From Actinomyces ruminicola (GTDB taxonomy: Bacteria; Actinomycetota; Actinomycetes; Actinomycetales; Actinomycetaceae): a DNA stretch of 64,000 nucleotides. Numbering within the stretch: the stretch's first letter is position 1; every line of letters starts with the position of its first letter. The stretch covers positions 124,001 to 188,000 of the forward strand of contig NZ_FNIM01000001.1 of NCBI RefSeq assembly GCF_900103885.1. Direction: 5' to 3'. Of the stretch, positions 28,150 to 36,281 are shown in pieces. The notes beneath the pieces were generated by a model. The model ran no database searches. It saw only the letters and a program-made list of their open reading frames with translations, and had not been told where the DNA came from. A program made the translations under genes and the position numbers.

Positions 28150-28455
28150 TCAGGAGGGGATGTCCATCTCCGGCTTGGTCAGCTCCTCGACGTTTACGTC
28201 CTTGAAGGTGACCACGTGCACGGACTTGACGAAGCGACTGGCGCGGTAGATGTCCCACACCCACGCATCCTCCAGCGTCAGTTCGAAGAACACCTCCCCG
28301 CCGTTGGTGCGCACCTGCACGTCCACGGCGTTGGCCAGGTAGAAGCGGCGCTCCGTCTCGACGACATAGGAGAACAGGGACACGACGTCGCGGTACTCGC
28401 GGTACAGGTCGAGCTCCAAGTCGTTCTCATACGACTCCAGATCTTCAGCACTCAC
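28150..28455 (-). CDS. DUF2469 domain protein
   Basis: A 101-residue acidic protein highly conserved in Actinobacteria. It starts with SAEDLESYENDLELDLYREY and contains ETERRFYLANAVDV and VKSVHVVTFKDVNVEEL. The counterpart beside rnhB in Mycobacterium (Rv2901c) has the same start and length. The start is a GTG at 28455, since the open frame beyond it runs through rnhB in another frame. It lies 7 bases after the rnhB stop. Function unknown; probably soluble. Confidence 0.9.
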   Translation of the reverse strand: MSAEDLESYENDLELDLYREYRDVVSLFSYVVETERRFYLANAVDVQVRTNGGEVFFELTLEDAWVWDIYRASRFVKSVHVVTFKDVNVEELTKPEMDIPS

Positions 28456-28462
28456 TCGTCCA

Positions 28463-29248
28463 TCATGCCCAATGGGCGCGTCCTCGTGCAGCAGGTCTTG
28501 CGGGCGCGTCGGCCACAACCGTCTCAACGGTCCCGGTGGCACGGTCGAGCCCCGGCAGATGCCAGGAGCGGCGGTGGAAATCGCCGGCACCGAGCCGGGC
28601 CAGGCCCGCGACATGGGCGGGCGAGGCATATCCCTTGTTGCGCGCCCAGTCGTAGCCGGGATCGGGCAGGGCGGCCATGAGCGCGTCGCGCTCCACCTTG
28701 GCCAGGACGGATGCGGCGGCGACCACGGCGCAGTGGGCGTCTGCCTTGACCTGGGTGTACACCGGCGGCGCAGCCAGTGCCGCTGCGGCCTCTTCCCCGC
28801 TGGTCAGGGGATACTCATCCGTCAGCATCCCGGCGGTCAGTGGAGCCGGCTCCCGCAGCCAGTTCACGGTGCCGTCCAGGATGATGGCGCCGGGCAGGTG
28901 GCCGCGAGTGGCGACCTCGGCCAGAGCCCGCTGCCCGGCCAGCCGGAGCGCACCGATGATGCCGACGGAGTCGATCTCCGCAGGGCTGGCGTGACCGACG
29001 GCGTGGTCGGTCGCCCAGGCGCGGCAGGGCTCCACGAGTGCCTCCCGGCGGCGCGGCGTGAGCTGCTTGGAGTCTGCCAGCCCCGGCGGGAAGGCGGCGG
29101 GCGTGGTGCGGGAGACGACGGCGAGGCCGACGCTGACGGGCCCGGCCAGCGAGCCGCGCCCCACCTCGTCCATGCCGCCGACCAGCGCGTATTCGGCCAG
29201 CAGGTGCTCCTCCACCTCGCGGTCGGGGAGGATGCGGGCGCGAGTCAC
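28463..29248 (-). CDS. rnhB: ribonuclease HII
   Basis: RNase HII removes ribonucleotides from DNA. The 261-residue protein carries the DEDD site: D and E in GMDEVGRGSLAG, an Asp in IILDGTVNWL, and another in VKADAHCAVVAAASVLAK. The GYASPAHVAGLARLG segment and the basic C-terminus are also typical. The start is a GTG at 29248 overlapping the lepB stop (GTGA), so translation is coupled. An upstream open frame of about 70 codons in lepB is not coding. Confidence 0.95.
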   Translation of the reverse strand: MTRARILPDREVEEHLLAEYALVGGMDEVGRGSLAGPVSVGLAVVSRTTPAAFPPGLADSKQLTPRRREALVEPCRAWATDHAVGHASPAEIDSVGIIGALRLAGQRALAEVATRGHLPGAIILDGTVNWLREPAPLTAGMLTDEYPLTSGEEAAAALAAPPVYTQVKADAHCAVVAAASVLAKVERDALMAALPDPGYDWARNKGYASPAHVAGLARLGAGDFHRRSWHLPGLDRATGTVETVVADAPARPAARGRAHWA

Positions 29249-30123
29249 GGGTCGGCGCCGACAGTCGCGTCGGCGGTGGCGTCGGGCACGGCGTCGAAGG
29301 CGCCGCCATCGGAAAGGGCGGACCAGCGCGATGGGGGCAAGACGATTGCCTTGGCGACTCCGACCACATTGTCCAGGGGGACGAATCCGCCATTGGCGTC
29401 GTCCTGGTGGAACCGGGAGTCGGCGGAGTTGGAGCGGTTGTCCCCCATCACCCACAGGTAGCCGGCGGGGACGGTGACGTCGAAGGCGACGTCGGAGGCG
29501 GAGCGCCCGGACTTCAGGTAGGGCTCGTCGACCTCGACGCCGTTGATGGTCAGCGACCCCTTGCCGTCGGCGACGATGTGGTCCCCGCCCACGCCGATCA
29601 CCCGTTTGATCAGATGGTGTCCGGAGTCCTCGGGCAGCAGGTGCAGGAAGATCAGGGTGTCCTGAACGAAGCCCTTAAGGCCGGTGGGCTCGGTGACGGT
29701 GAGCCAGTTGTCCGGGTCGGTGAAGACCACGACGTCGCCACGGTCGACGTCGTCAGTGTCGTACATGGTCACGGCCACCCGGTCGCCCTCCCGCAGGGTG
29801 TCCTCCATGGAGCCGGAGGGGATGCCGAAGGTCTGGACGACGAAGGTCTTGACCAGGGCGACGACCACCAGCACCGCCAGCACGATCAGCAGGTTGGAGC
29901 CGCGGCGGCGCGGCGTACTCTTGGCGGCCTCGGCGTCGGCCCGCTCGGGGGCGGCCAGGGGCGTGGGGCGGCGCACCGGCTTGAAGGAGGGTGGCAGATC
30001 GCTGGTGTCGGCGGCGTCCATTGACTCGCCACTGTCCGCAGTCTGGCCGTCTTCCTCGAAAGCTGCCGAAGCAGGGGTGCCGACTTCAGGCAGGTCGTCG
30101 GCGTCTTCCTGCGGTGCGGTCAC
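29245..30123 (-). CDS. lepB: signal peptidase I
   Basis: LepB cleaves signal peptides at the outer face of the membrane. The 292-residue protein has about 70 disordered acidic cytoplasmic residues and one membrane helix at about 77-95. Box B follows with the catalytic serine S105 in IPSGSMEDTL, then the general base K173 in HLIKRVIGVGGD, then box E VMGDNRSNSADSR. The GTG start at 30123 follows AGAGGGAAA; the frame continues upstream without coding signals. It lies downstream of rplS with an intervening hairpin and is coupled to rnhB. Confidence 0.95.
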   Translation of the reverse strand: MTAPQEDADDLPEVGTPASAAFEEDGQTADSGESMDAADTSDLPPSFKPVRRPTPLAAPERADAEAAKSTPRRRGSNLLIVLAVLVVVALVKTFVVQTFGIPSGSMEDTLREGDRVAVTMYDTDDVDRGDVVVFTDPDNWLTVTEPTGLKGFVQDTLIFLHLLPEDSGHHLIKRVIGVGGDHIVADGKGSLTINGVEVDEPYLKSGRSASDVAFDVTVPAGYLWVMGDNRSNSADSRFHQDDANGGFVPLDNVVGVAKAIVLPPSRWSALSDGGAFDAVPDATADATVGADP

Positions 30124-30181
30124 CGTTTCCCTCTCGAATAGTGGCTGGAAGGTTTCAGGATCGGGGTTGGGCGGATGCGGT

Positions 30182-30229
30182 GGTGCCCGGGACCCGTGGG
30201 CCCCGGGCACCAGGGCTTGGAGTAAGCCC
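30182..30229 (-). terminator. hairpins between rplS and lepB
   Basis: A 10-bp perfect stem (GGTGCCCGGG at 30182-30191 with 30202-30211) and a second 6-bp hairpin (GGGCTT/AAGCCC, 30213-30229) sit directly after the rplS stop codon on its strand. They may end most rplS transcripts or act as a processing site before lepB. Confidence 0.55.
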
Positions 30230-30234
30230 GGCCG

Positions 30235-30585
30235 TCAGTTGGCGCGGTACTCCTTGATCTTCGCAGCCTTGCCGTGCAGGTTGCGCAGGTAGTACAGCTT
30301 GGCGCGACGCACGTCACCGCGCGTGACGACCTCGATCTTCTCAATGGTGGGCGTGTGCACCGGGAAGGTGCGCTCCACGCCGACGCCGAAGGAGACCTTG
30401 CGGATCGTGAAGGTCTCCGACACGCCGCTGCCCTTGCGGGCGATCACTACGCCCTGGAAGACCTGGACGCGGGTGCGAGCACCCTCAACGACCTTCACGT
30501 GCACCCGGAGGGTGTCGCCGGGCCGGAAGTTCGGGATGTCGTCGCGCAGGGAGGCGGCGTTGATCTCGTCGATCAGGTTGGTCAT
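30235..30585 (-). CDS. rplS: 50S ribosomal protein L19
   Basis: L19 sits at the subunit interface. The 116-residue length and motifs ([56 protein letters not shown]) fit the family. It lies in the usual trmD-rplS-lepB order. About 220 bases upstream, between the trmD fusion and rplS, hold no gene and could carry its own promoter. Confidence 0.97.
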   Translation of the reverse strand: MTNLIDEINAASLRDDIPNFRPGDTLRVHVKVVEGARTRVQVFQGVVIARKGSGVSETFTIRKVSFGVGVERTFPVHTPTIEKIEVVTRGDVRRAKLYYLRNLHGKAAKIKEYRAN

Positions 30586-30803
30586 TGATATCTCTCCACG
30601 TCCGTGCCACTGGTCAGCGGGCGTTTAACAGGCGGATCCGCCCGACCGGGGTGCCGGTCGGCAGCAGATGCCGCGTTCTGGTGCCTGCGGATCCTGCTCC
30701 TGGCCGCCTCCCCAGTGGCAGAGGCGACTCGCGGTCCGAGGCCGGTCCAGTCTGCCACAGGCTCCCGGTGGCCAGGCGGGACAACGGCGCTACGTGCTGG
30801 ATT

Positions 30804-32363
30804 TCACGCCTGCCGCGTCGCCTGCGGGTCCACGGCCATGACGACGTCGCGGCACCGATTCCCGCCGACCTCGTACACACGGGTGCCGACCTTGCGGAAG
30901 CCGGCCCGCCGGTACGCCTTCTGGGCACGCCGGTTATCGGCGTGAGTGCCCAGCCACAAGGCGGTGACGCCCATGGTACCGGCGTCGCAGATGGCCTCGG
31001 CGAGCAGGGTGGAGGCGATGCCGGATGCGCGCAGGCGGGCGTCGACGTAAACCTTGGACAGCTCCGCGGCCAGTCCGCTCCCGCCGGCAGCGGGCGGAAC
31101 GGAGACCGCGCGCGGGCGCGGATCGAGCCCGGCCGGAAGGGCGCCGTCGGCGTCGGGCAGCTCTGCGATCACGGCGCTGTAGCCGACCAGGGCACCGGCC
31201 GGCAGCGCCGTAGCGCCGGTACTCCCGGAGGGCGCGGGCAGGCCGTCCGGCAGCTCGGCGACGGTGAGGACCACGCGCGGGTCGGCGAGCCAGGTGGCCA
31301 GGCGCTCCGGGGACAGGTTGACCGCGATGTGGGAGGCGATCTGCTCGGCGGTGAGGAAGCTCGGGCAGGCGTCGGGGAAGGTGCGCGCCGCCAGCTCGGC
31401 GAGCGCGTCCAGGTCGGCCTGAAGCGCCGGGCGAATCACGAGCGGCACCGGACGGTCGTTCCCGGCAGGCGCCACCCAGCCGTTGCGGGTCAGGGCGACG
31501 CGGTCGCCGACGTCCAGGAGGGCGGGGTCCGCACGGGCGATCAGGTCGGGGCGGCGCTCGGCGGTGCGGGCGATGGCCTGGTCGCGTCGGTGGCGGGCGA
31601 TGCGGGCGTGGTCGCCGGACAGGAGCACCGGCTGCGTGGCGGCGAGGTCGCGTCCGCGCCAGGCCACGGGGCGGGTGTAGACCGGGTACTCCAGCAGGCC
31701 GACGCCGGTGTGGGACTCCTCCACAATGGACTCGGGGTTGCCCAGCACGCCGGGACGCAGGCGGGCGATCGCCTCGATCATCACCAGGGCGGCGGCCTCG
31801 CCGCCGTTGAGCACGTAGTCGCCGATGGACGCCTCGTGCACCTCCACGCCGCGCGCGGCGTAGTGCTCGGCCACCCGGGCATCGATGCCCTCGTAGCGTC
31901 CGCAGGCGAAGACGAGCTGATCGGCACCGGCCAGGTCCTCGGCGGTGCGCTGGGTGAACAGGTCCCCGGACGGCGTGGGGATCACCAGCACGCGACGGGG
32001 CTCATTCGGCCTCGCGGCGATCGGCTCCGCGGCTGGGGACGCGGCATCTGCGCCCGCGGCGGCGTCCATAGGCCCGGTGGGCAGAGCGCTGGACAGGACG
32101 TCGTCGAGAGCGGCACCCCACACGTCGGGCTTCATGACCATGCCGGCACCGCCGCCGATGGGAGTGTCATCCACGGTGCGGTGGCGGTCGTGGGTCCAGT
32201 CGCGCAGGTCGTGAACATGCAGGTCGAGCAGACCGTCCGTGGCGGCGCGGCCGATCAGGGACAGGTCCAGCACGCGCAGGTAGTCGGGGAAGATCGTCAC
32301 CACGTCCAGCCGCAGAGGCTCGGCGGCCCGCGGCACCGGTGAGGGCGCGGTGGGACGGCTCAC
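30804..32363 (-). CDS. trmD: TrmD tRNA (guanine37-N1)-methyltransferase fused to a GNAT acetyltransferase
   Basis: The 519-residue product joins two enzymes. Residues about 18-300 are TrmD, a SPOUT-fold enzyme that methylates G37 of tRNAs: [50 protein letters not shown], and the trefoil-knot [11 protein letters not shown] at 179-189. An Ala/Pro-rich insertion sits at 98-120. Residues about 309-512 form a GNAT domain starting [17 protein letters not shown]. Its motif A is [20 protein letters not shown] (439-458) and [14 protein letters not shown] follows. There is no stop or frameshift between the halves. The GTG start at 32363 overlaps the rimM stop. Normal TrmD has 230-270 residues, so the acetyltransferase is an added module of unknown substrate. 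Confidence 0.92.
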   Translation of the reverse strand: MSRPTAPSPVPRAAEPLRLDVVTIFPDYLRVLDLSLIGRAATDGLLDLHVHDLRDWTHDRHRTVDDTPIGGGAGMVMKPDVWGAALDDVLSSALPTGPMDAAAGADAASPAAEPIAARPNEPRRVLVIPTPSGDLFTQRTAEDLAGADQLVFACGRYEGIDARVAEHYAARGVEVHEASIGDYVLNGGEAAALVMIEAIARLRPGVLGNPESIVEESHTGVGLLEYPVYTRPVAWRGRDLAATQPVLLSGDHARIARHRRDQAIARTAERRPDLIARADPALLDVGDRVALTRNGWVAPAGNDRPVPLVIRPALQADLDALAELAARTFPDACPSFLTAEQIASHIAVNLSPERLATWLADPRVVLTVAELPDGLPAPSGSTGATALPAGALVGYSAVIAELPDADGALPAGLDPRPRAVSVPPAAGGSGLAAELSKVYVDARLRASGIASTLLAEAICDAGTMGVTALWLGTHADNRRAQKAYRRAGFRKVGTRVYEVGGNRCRDVVMAVDPQATRQA

Positions 32364-32911
32364 CGGTCCTCCTCTACTTCGCCCACGCCGGGGAACAGGC
32401 CGCCGGGCGGATCGATGATGACAGTGCCGGTCTCGGGGTCGACCTCGGGGACCAGCTCCTCCACGAAGGGCACGGCGATCTCCTGCCCGTCCGGGGTGCG
32501 CACCAGCAGGCGGTCCTGGGCCACCCCGGGCTCGATGCCGGTCACCTCCCCCAGTACCTGGCGGGTACCGTCGTCCAGAATGCGCACGGCCGCCATTCCG
32601 GCCAGTTCGTGGGCGTACCAGGCGTCGTCCTCGGGCTCCTCGGCGTCGGCCTCCACCAGCAGCTTGACGCCGCGCAGGGCCTCGGCGGCGGTGCGGTCCG
32701 GGGCTTCGGCAAAGGCGGCGAACCAACGGGAGCCGTCGAAGCGCAGCCGGGAGACGGTCAGGTGTCCCGCCGCTGCGGGCCCGATGGCGGGTTCGACGGG
32801 AAGCACGCTGCCGGGGGCGAGTCGGCCCTCGGGGTCGTCGGTGCGGATTTCCAGGCGGACCTCGCCCTTGAGCGCGTGGGCGGGACCGATTACGGCGACG
32901 GTGAGCAGCAC
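32360..32911 (-). CDS. rimM: ribosome maturation factor RimM
   Basis: RimM helps 30S assembly by binding S19. The 183-residue protein begins [20 protein letters not shown], typical of the N-terminal beta-barrel, and continues with [17 protein letters not shown]-barrel C-domain follows ([34 protein letters not shown]). The GTG start at 32911 fits homologues; upstream open codons lie in a region without coding signal. It overlaps trmD by 4 bases. A terminator separates it from rpsP-khpA, so rimM-trmD should have its own promoter in 32912-33024. Confidence 0.95.
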   Translation of the reverse strand: MLLTVAVIGPAHALKGEVRLEIRTDDPEGRLAPGSVLPVEPAIGPAAAGHLTVSRLRFDGSRWFAAFAEAPDRTAAEALRGVKLLVEADAEEPEDDAWYAHELAGMAAVRILDDGTRQVLGEVTGIEPGVAQDRLLVRTPDGQEIAVPFVEELVPEVDPETGTVIIDPPGGLFPGVGEVEEDR

Positions 32912-33024
32912 GTGCCCAAACCTACCGTGCGCGGCACGGACGGAGAGCGCCGTGCGTGCCGAGTGGTGCGGGTCTTCTGCCTCGGCTGCGGCATTCCGGC
33001 TTCGAACCGATAGCAGGGGAGCAG

Positions 33025-33066
33025 AAAAACACCGTCGCCCGATCCACTTGGGAGATCGGGCGACGG
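33025..33066 (-). terminator. intrinsic terminator after khpA
   Basis: A perfect 13-bp stem (CCGTCGCCCGATC at 33032-33044 with 33054-33066) and a 9-base loop lie on the minus strand just after khpA, followed at 33029-33025 by a run of five T. This is the clearest rho-independent terminator in the window. It separates rpsP-khpA from rimM-trmD. Confidence 0.85.
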
Positions 33067-33094
33067 CGCTCACACGTTATCGGGACTGCCTACC

Positions 33095-33331
33095 TCAGCG
33101 ACGGTCGGTGTCAACGACGTCCACGCGCACCGGCGAGTCCGCCAGGGCGCCGACGACCGTGCGCAGGGCGCGGGCGGTGCGGCCGGAACGGCCGATCACG
33201 CGGCCGAGGTCGTCGGGGTTGACCCGGACCTCGAGCAGGTCTCCGCGGCGCAGCGTCCGGGAGGTGACGGTGACGTCGTCGGGGTTGTCGACGATGCCGC
33301 GCACGAGGTGCTCAAGTGCGTCGGCGAGCAC
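33095..33331 (-). CDS. khpA: KH-domain RNA-binding protein KhpA
   Basis: A 78-residue single KH domain. The GxxG loop lies in DDLGRVIGRSGRTARALRTV, and the start MLADALEHLVRGIVDNPDDV is the family pattern. KhpA forms an RNA-chaperone pair with KhpB (Jag-like) in Gram-positives. The gene sits one base after the rpsP stop, so both are translated from one message. It is not essential for identifying the operon but is consistently found there in Actinobacteria. Confidence 0.95.
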   Translation of the reverse strand: MLADALEHLVRGIVDNPDDVTVTSRTLRRGDLLEVRVNPDDLGRVIGRSGRTARALRTVVGALADSPVRVDVVDTDRR

Positions 33332-33332
33332 G

Positions 33333-33776
33333 TCAGGCCTCCTCGGCGGGGGCCTCGGCAGACTCCTCGGCCGCAGCGGCCGCCTGGGCCTCGGCCTGAG
33401 CGACGGCCGCAGCGGCCTTGCGCTTCTCGGCGTCGTCCGCGACGGCCTTGACCGCGGCCTGCTTGGCGGCGGTCTCGGCCTCGGCGTCCTTGACCTTCAG
33501 GCGGGGCTTGACGCCCTTGAGGCCCTTGAAGGTGTGGTAGTCGCCGGTGATCTTGAGCAGGTTGAAAACAGCATCGGAGGGCTGCGCGCCTACGCCGAGC
33601 CAGTACTGGGCCCGCTCGGAGTCGATGCGGATGAGCGAGGGCTCCTGCATCGGGTCGTAAACGCCGATCTCCTCGATGACACGGCCATCGCGCTTCTTAC
33701 GGGAATCGACGACGACCACCCGGTAGAAGGGGGCGAACTTCTTGCCGAGGCGCTTGAGGCGAATCTTGACTGCCAC
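33333..33776 (-). CDS. rpsP: 30S ribosomal protein S16
   Basis: S16 is needed for 30S assembly. The first 80 residues carry the family blocks ([47 protein letters not shown]). The remaining 65 are an Ala/Glu-rich, low-complexity tail typical of actinobacterial S16 and probably disordered. The start is a GTG at 33776 with AGGAG 12 bases before it. In many bacteria rpsP directly follows ffh. Here the symporter and ATPase/DUF4276 genes lie in between. Confidence 0.96.
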   Translation of the reverse strand: MAVKIRLKRLGKKFAPFYRVVVVDSRKKRDGRVIEEIGVYDPMQEPSLIRIDSERAQYWLGVGAQPSDAVFNLLKITGDYHTFKGLKGVKPRLKVKDAEAETAAKQAAVKAVADDAEKRKAAAAVAQAEAQAAAAAEESAEAPAEEA

Positions 33777-34056
33777 TTGGTTGAAACTCCTGGTTCTCGA
33801 TGGTTTGGCCCATGCCGGTTCCCGGTGGGGTTACAGCAACGGGGGCCGGTTAAGGCCGAGACGCGATCGCACCGGGAGAGGGACCGGGAACGGTCGAGTA
33901 CAGCCGTGCATTCTGCCAGAGCGACACCGCCGCATGCCAGCCGAGCGGCGCCCGCGCCGCTCGGATTCCGTGCGATATCGCCCACAGGCCGCGTCGACAG
34001 GCGCCGCTCCCCCGGCCGGAGGGGCTCGACGACGGCGTCCGACTCCGCGCCCGGGT
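33777..34056. other. rpsP upstream region
   Basis: About 280 bases without a gene lie between the symporter stop and rpsP. They should hold the rpsP promoter. No clear operator or riboswitch fold could be picked out by eye. Confidence 0.4.
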
Positions 34057-35544
34057 TCAGATCTCCTCGTGCAGGCTCTCCTGGCGCAGGGCGGCCCGGT
34101 CCGCGGTCCACACGTCGCCGTCGAGCTCCCCGGGAAGCCAAGGGTTGCCGGGAGCGACGAACACCGGCTCGGCGACGCCGGAGCGCCGCTGGGCGTCGTA
34201 GTCCTTGAGCGTGGCCAGCACCCAGCCGGAAAGCCACAGCACGGCTATCAGGTTCAGGATCGTCATCAGGGCCAGGGCCACGTCGGCCATCGCCCAGGCC
34301 AGCTCCAGGGCGGCGAGCGCGCCGAGCCCCGTGGCCACGGTCATGGCCAGCCGCAGGGCGGTGCCGGCCCGGCGGCCGCCGCCGAGGTAGCTGACGTTGA
34401 TCTCAGCGAAGGTGGAGTACCCCAGCACCGAGGAGTAGGCGAAGGTGAGCACCACGAAGCTCATGAACCAGATGACCCAGTTGCCGGGCACGGCGTCGGC
34501 CAGCGCGTGCTGCACCAGGGTGGTCTTGGCCCACTGCGGCTCGACCCCGGGGGTGTAGACGGCCGGCGACGACAGCAGAATGGTCAGCCCCGTCGCGGTA
34601 CAGATCAGCAGGGTGTCCACGCACACGCCCAGCGCCTGAATGAGCCCCTGGGTGACGGGGTGGGCGACGTCCGCGGTGGCGGCCCCGTTCGGGGAGGAGC
34701 CCTGGCCGGCCTCGTTGGAGAACAGGCCGCGCTTGGTGCCGTTGAGGAAGGTGACGAAGATGCCACCGCCGGTGCCGGCCAGGCCGGAGCGCAGGTTGAG
34801 GGCGCCGGCGAAGATGTCGGCGAAGACGCCGGGAACCCGGTCGATGGACACGATGATGACCACGAGCACCACCACCAGGTAGGCCAGGGCCATCAGCGGC
34901 ACCAGCCACTCGGTCACCTTCGCCACCATCCGCATGCCGGCCAGGAGGATCGGGGCGGTCAGCACCATGAGCACGATCGCCGTGACCTGGGTGCTCACGC
35001 CGTGTGCCTCGGACAAAGTCTGGGCAATGGTGTTGGACTGCACCATCGGGAAGATCAGCCCGTAGGAGAACACGAGCATGACCGCGAAGACCACGCCCAT
35101 GCCCCGCCCCAGGGCACCGCGGCCGATGCCGCGCTGCATGTAGTAGGCCGGGCCGCCCCGGAAGATGCCGTCGGCGTTGCGGACCTTGAACACCTGGGCG
35201 AGGGTCGACTCGGCGAAGCTGGTGGCCATGCCGAGGATCGCCACCACCCACATCCACAGCAGGGCACCGGGGCCTCCGATGGTGACGGCTAGGGCCACGC
35301 CGGCGATGTTGCCGGTGCCCACGCGCCCGCCCAGGCCGATCACGAAGGCCTGAAAGCTGGACAGGGAGCCGCGCTGGTGGCGGGAGTGGGCGACCAGCCG
35401 GAGGGAGCGCACGAACAGCCGCAGCTGGACGGCGCGGGTGCGCACGGTCAGGTACAGGCCCGTACCCAGCAGGATCCAGACCAGGATGTTGCCGGAGACG
35501 AAGCCCTCGAAGCTGGACAGGGCGTCGGTGAGTGCAGCGGACAC
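34057..35544 (-). CDS. alanine/glycine:sodium symporter (AGCS family)
   Basis: A 495-residue membrane transporter with 10-11 helices. It imports alanine or glycine with Na+. Family motifs are visible: GLGGRVGTGNIAGVALAVTI near residues 70-90, GGPAYYMQRGIG, SNEAGQGSSPNGAATADVAHP and VFSYGLIFPMVQSNTI. The GTG start at 35544 begins SAALTDALSSFEGFVSGNI. The gene sits between rpsP and the DUF4276 gene with 164 bases before it, so it is probably transcribed separately. Confidence 0.94.
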   Translation of the reverse strand: MSAALTDALSSFEGFVSGNILVWILLGTGLYLTVRTRAVQLRLFVRSLRLVAHSRHQRGSLSSFQAFVIGLGGRVGTGNIAGVALAVTIGGPGALLWMWVVAILGMATSFAESTLAQVFKVRNADGIFRGGPAYYMQRGIGRGALGRGMGVVFAVMLVFSYGLIFPMVQSNTIAQTLSEAHGVSTQVTAIVLMVLTAPILLAGMRMVAKVTEWLVPLMALAYLVVVLVVIIVSIDRVPGVFADIFAGALNLRSGLAGTGGGIFVTFLNGTKRGLFSNEAGQGSSPNGAATADVAHPVTQGLIQALGVCVDTLLICTATGLTILLSSPAVYTPGVEPQWAKTTLVQHALADAVPGNWVIWFMSFVVLTFAYSSVLGYSTFAEINVSYLGGGRRAGTALRLAMTVATGLGALAALELAWAMADVALALMTILNLIAVLWLSGWVLATLKDYDAQRRSGVAEPVFVAPGNPWLPGELDGDVWTADRAALRQESLHEEI

Positions 35545-35708
35545 GGTGTTTCCGTCCGTCGGGGATGCGGGGCGGGTGTGAGGTTACCGCAGGCGGTGGC
35601 TACGGATGGCCGACGTGCAAAGAGTGGACGCCGCCGAAGCCACCGTCAAGGACGACCCAACGGGGCGAGAGCAGTCCAAACGCAGCATCCGCGCAGAACG
35701 GTGATATC

Positions 35709-36281
35709 TCAGCGCTTGTCTTCCAGTGCTGTCAGCAAAGCCCGTTCGAATGCTGCGAATGACGGGCTGCGCGTTCGGGCGGCCTCCAAGCTCATCACCC
35801 CTGTGAAGCGCGCCTGGTGGAGGGTCTCCTTGTAGGACTCCGTCATGAGTTCTTCCAGCCGCAGCTTGGCATTGCGGGGTCGCTCGGGATCGCCGTCGAA
35901 GCCTGCGTCATCGCGGATGGACGCATGAGAACGCAGCGATTCGATGGCGGCAAGGAACCATGCCTCATACTCCTTCACCGCCAGAGCGACCACCGCCTGA
36001 GTGTCTCCCAGAGCTTTCGAAGTCAGGCGCTGTGACTGCTCGGGATCATCGTCGTCGGCGTCGTACAGGACGATGACGACGCCGTCCTCACCTGCTCTGA
36101 GCCGTTGCATTTGGACAGCTGCAGCGACCTTGGTGCCGGTCATATCGGCGCGTGGAAGCCGGTGCGGCGAGAGGACCTTCACGTCGTAGTATCCACGTTC
36201 CTCTGCGATACGTCGTATGAGTACCGGGAGTGCCTTGACTTCGCCGTGTCCCTCAACTACAGATCCGACGCATGTACTCAT
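35709..36281 (-). CDS. DUF4276 family protein (TOPRIM-like)
   Basis: A 190-residue protein of the DUF4276 family, which adopts a TOPRIM-related fold. The first acidic motif is VVEGHGEVKALPVLIRRI (E10, E14). The second is VVIVLYDADDDD (D74, D76), followed by AVKEYEAWFLAAIESL (E104, E106). These match the E...DxD arrangement of TOPRIM nucleases. Its ATG overlaps the stop of the upstream ATPase gene (ATGA), so the two are translated together. Paired ATPase/TOPRIM proteins are typical of anti-phage modules such as PARIS, RloA/RloB and OLD. Activity against RNA, DNA or protein is not known for this family. Confidence 0.85.
   Translation of the reverse strand: MSTCVGSVVEGHGEVKALPVLIRRIAEERGYYDVKVLSPHRLPRADMTGTKVAAAVQMQRLRAGEDGVVIVLYDADDDDPEQSQRLTSKALGDTQAVVALAVKEYEAWFLAAIESLRSHASIRDDAGFDGDPERPRNAKLRLEELMTESYKETLHQARFTGVMSLEAARTRSPSFAAFERALLTALEDKR

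Noticed and set aside
32364-32726. N-terminal extension of the TrmD fusion to 640 residues
   Set aside because: The extra 120 codons overlap rimM in another frame. A GTG at 32363 directly precedes the conserved TrmD start.
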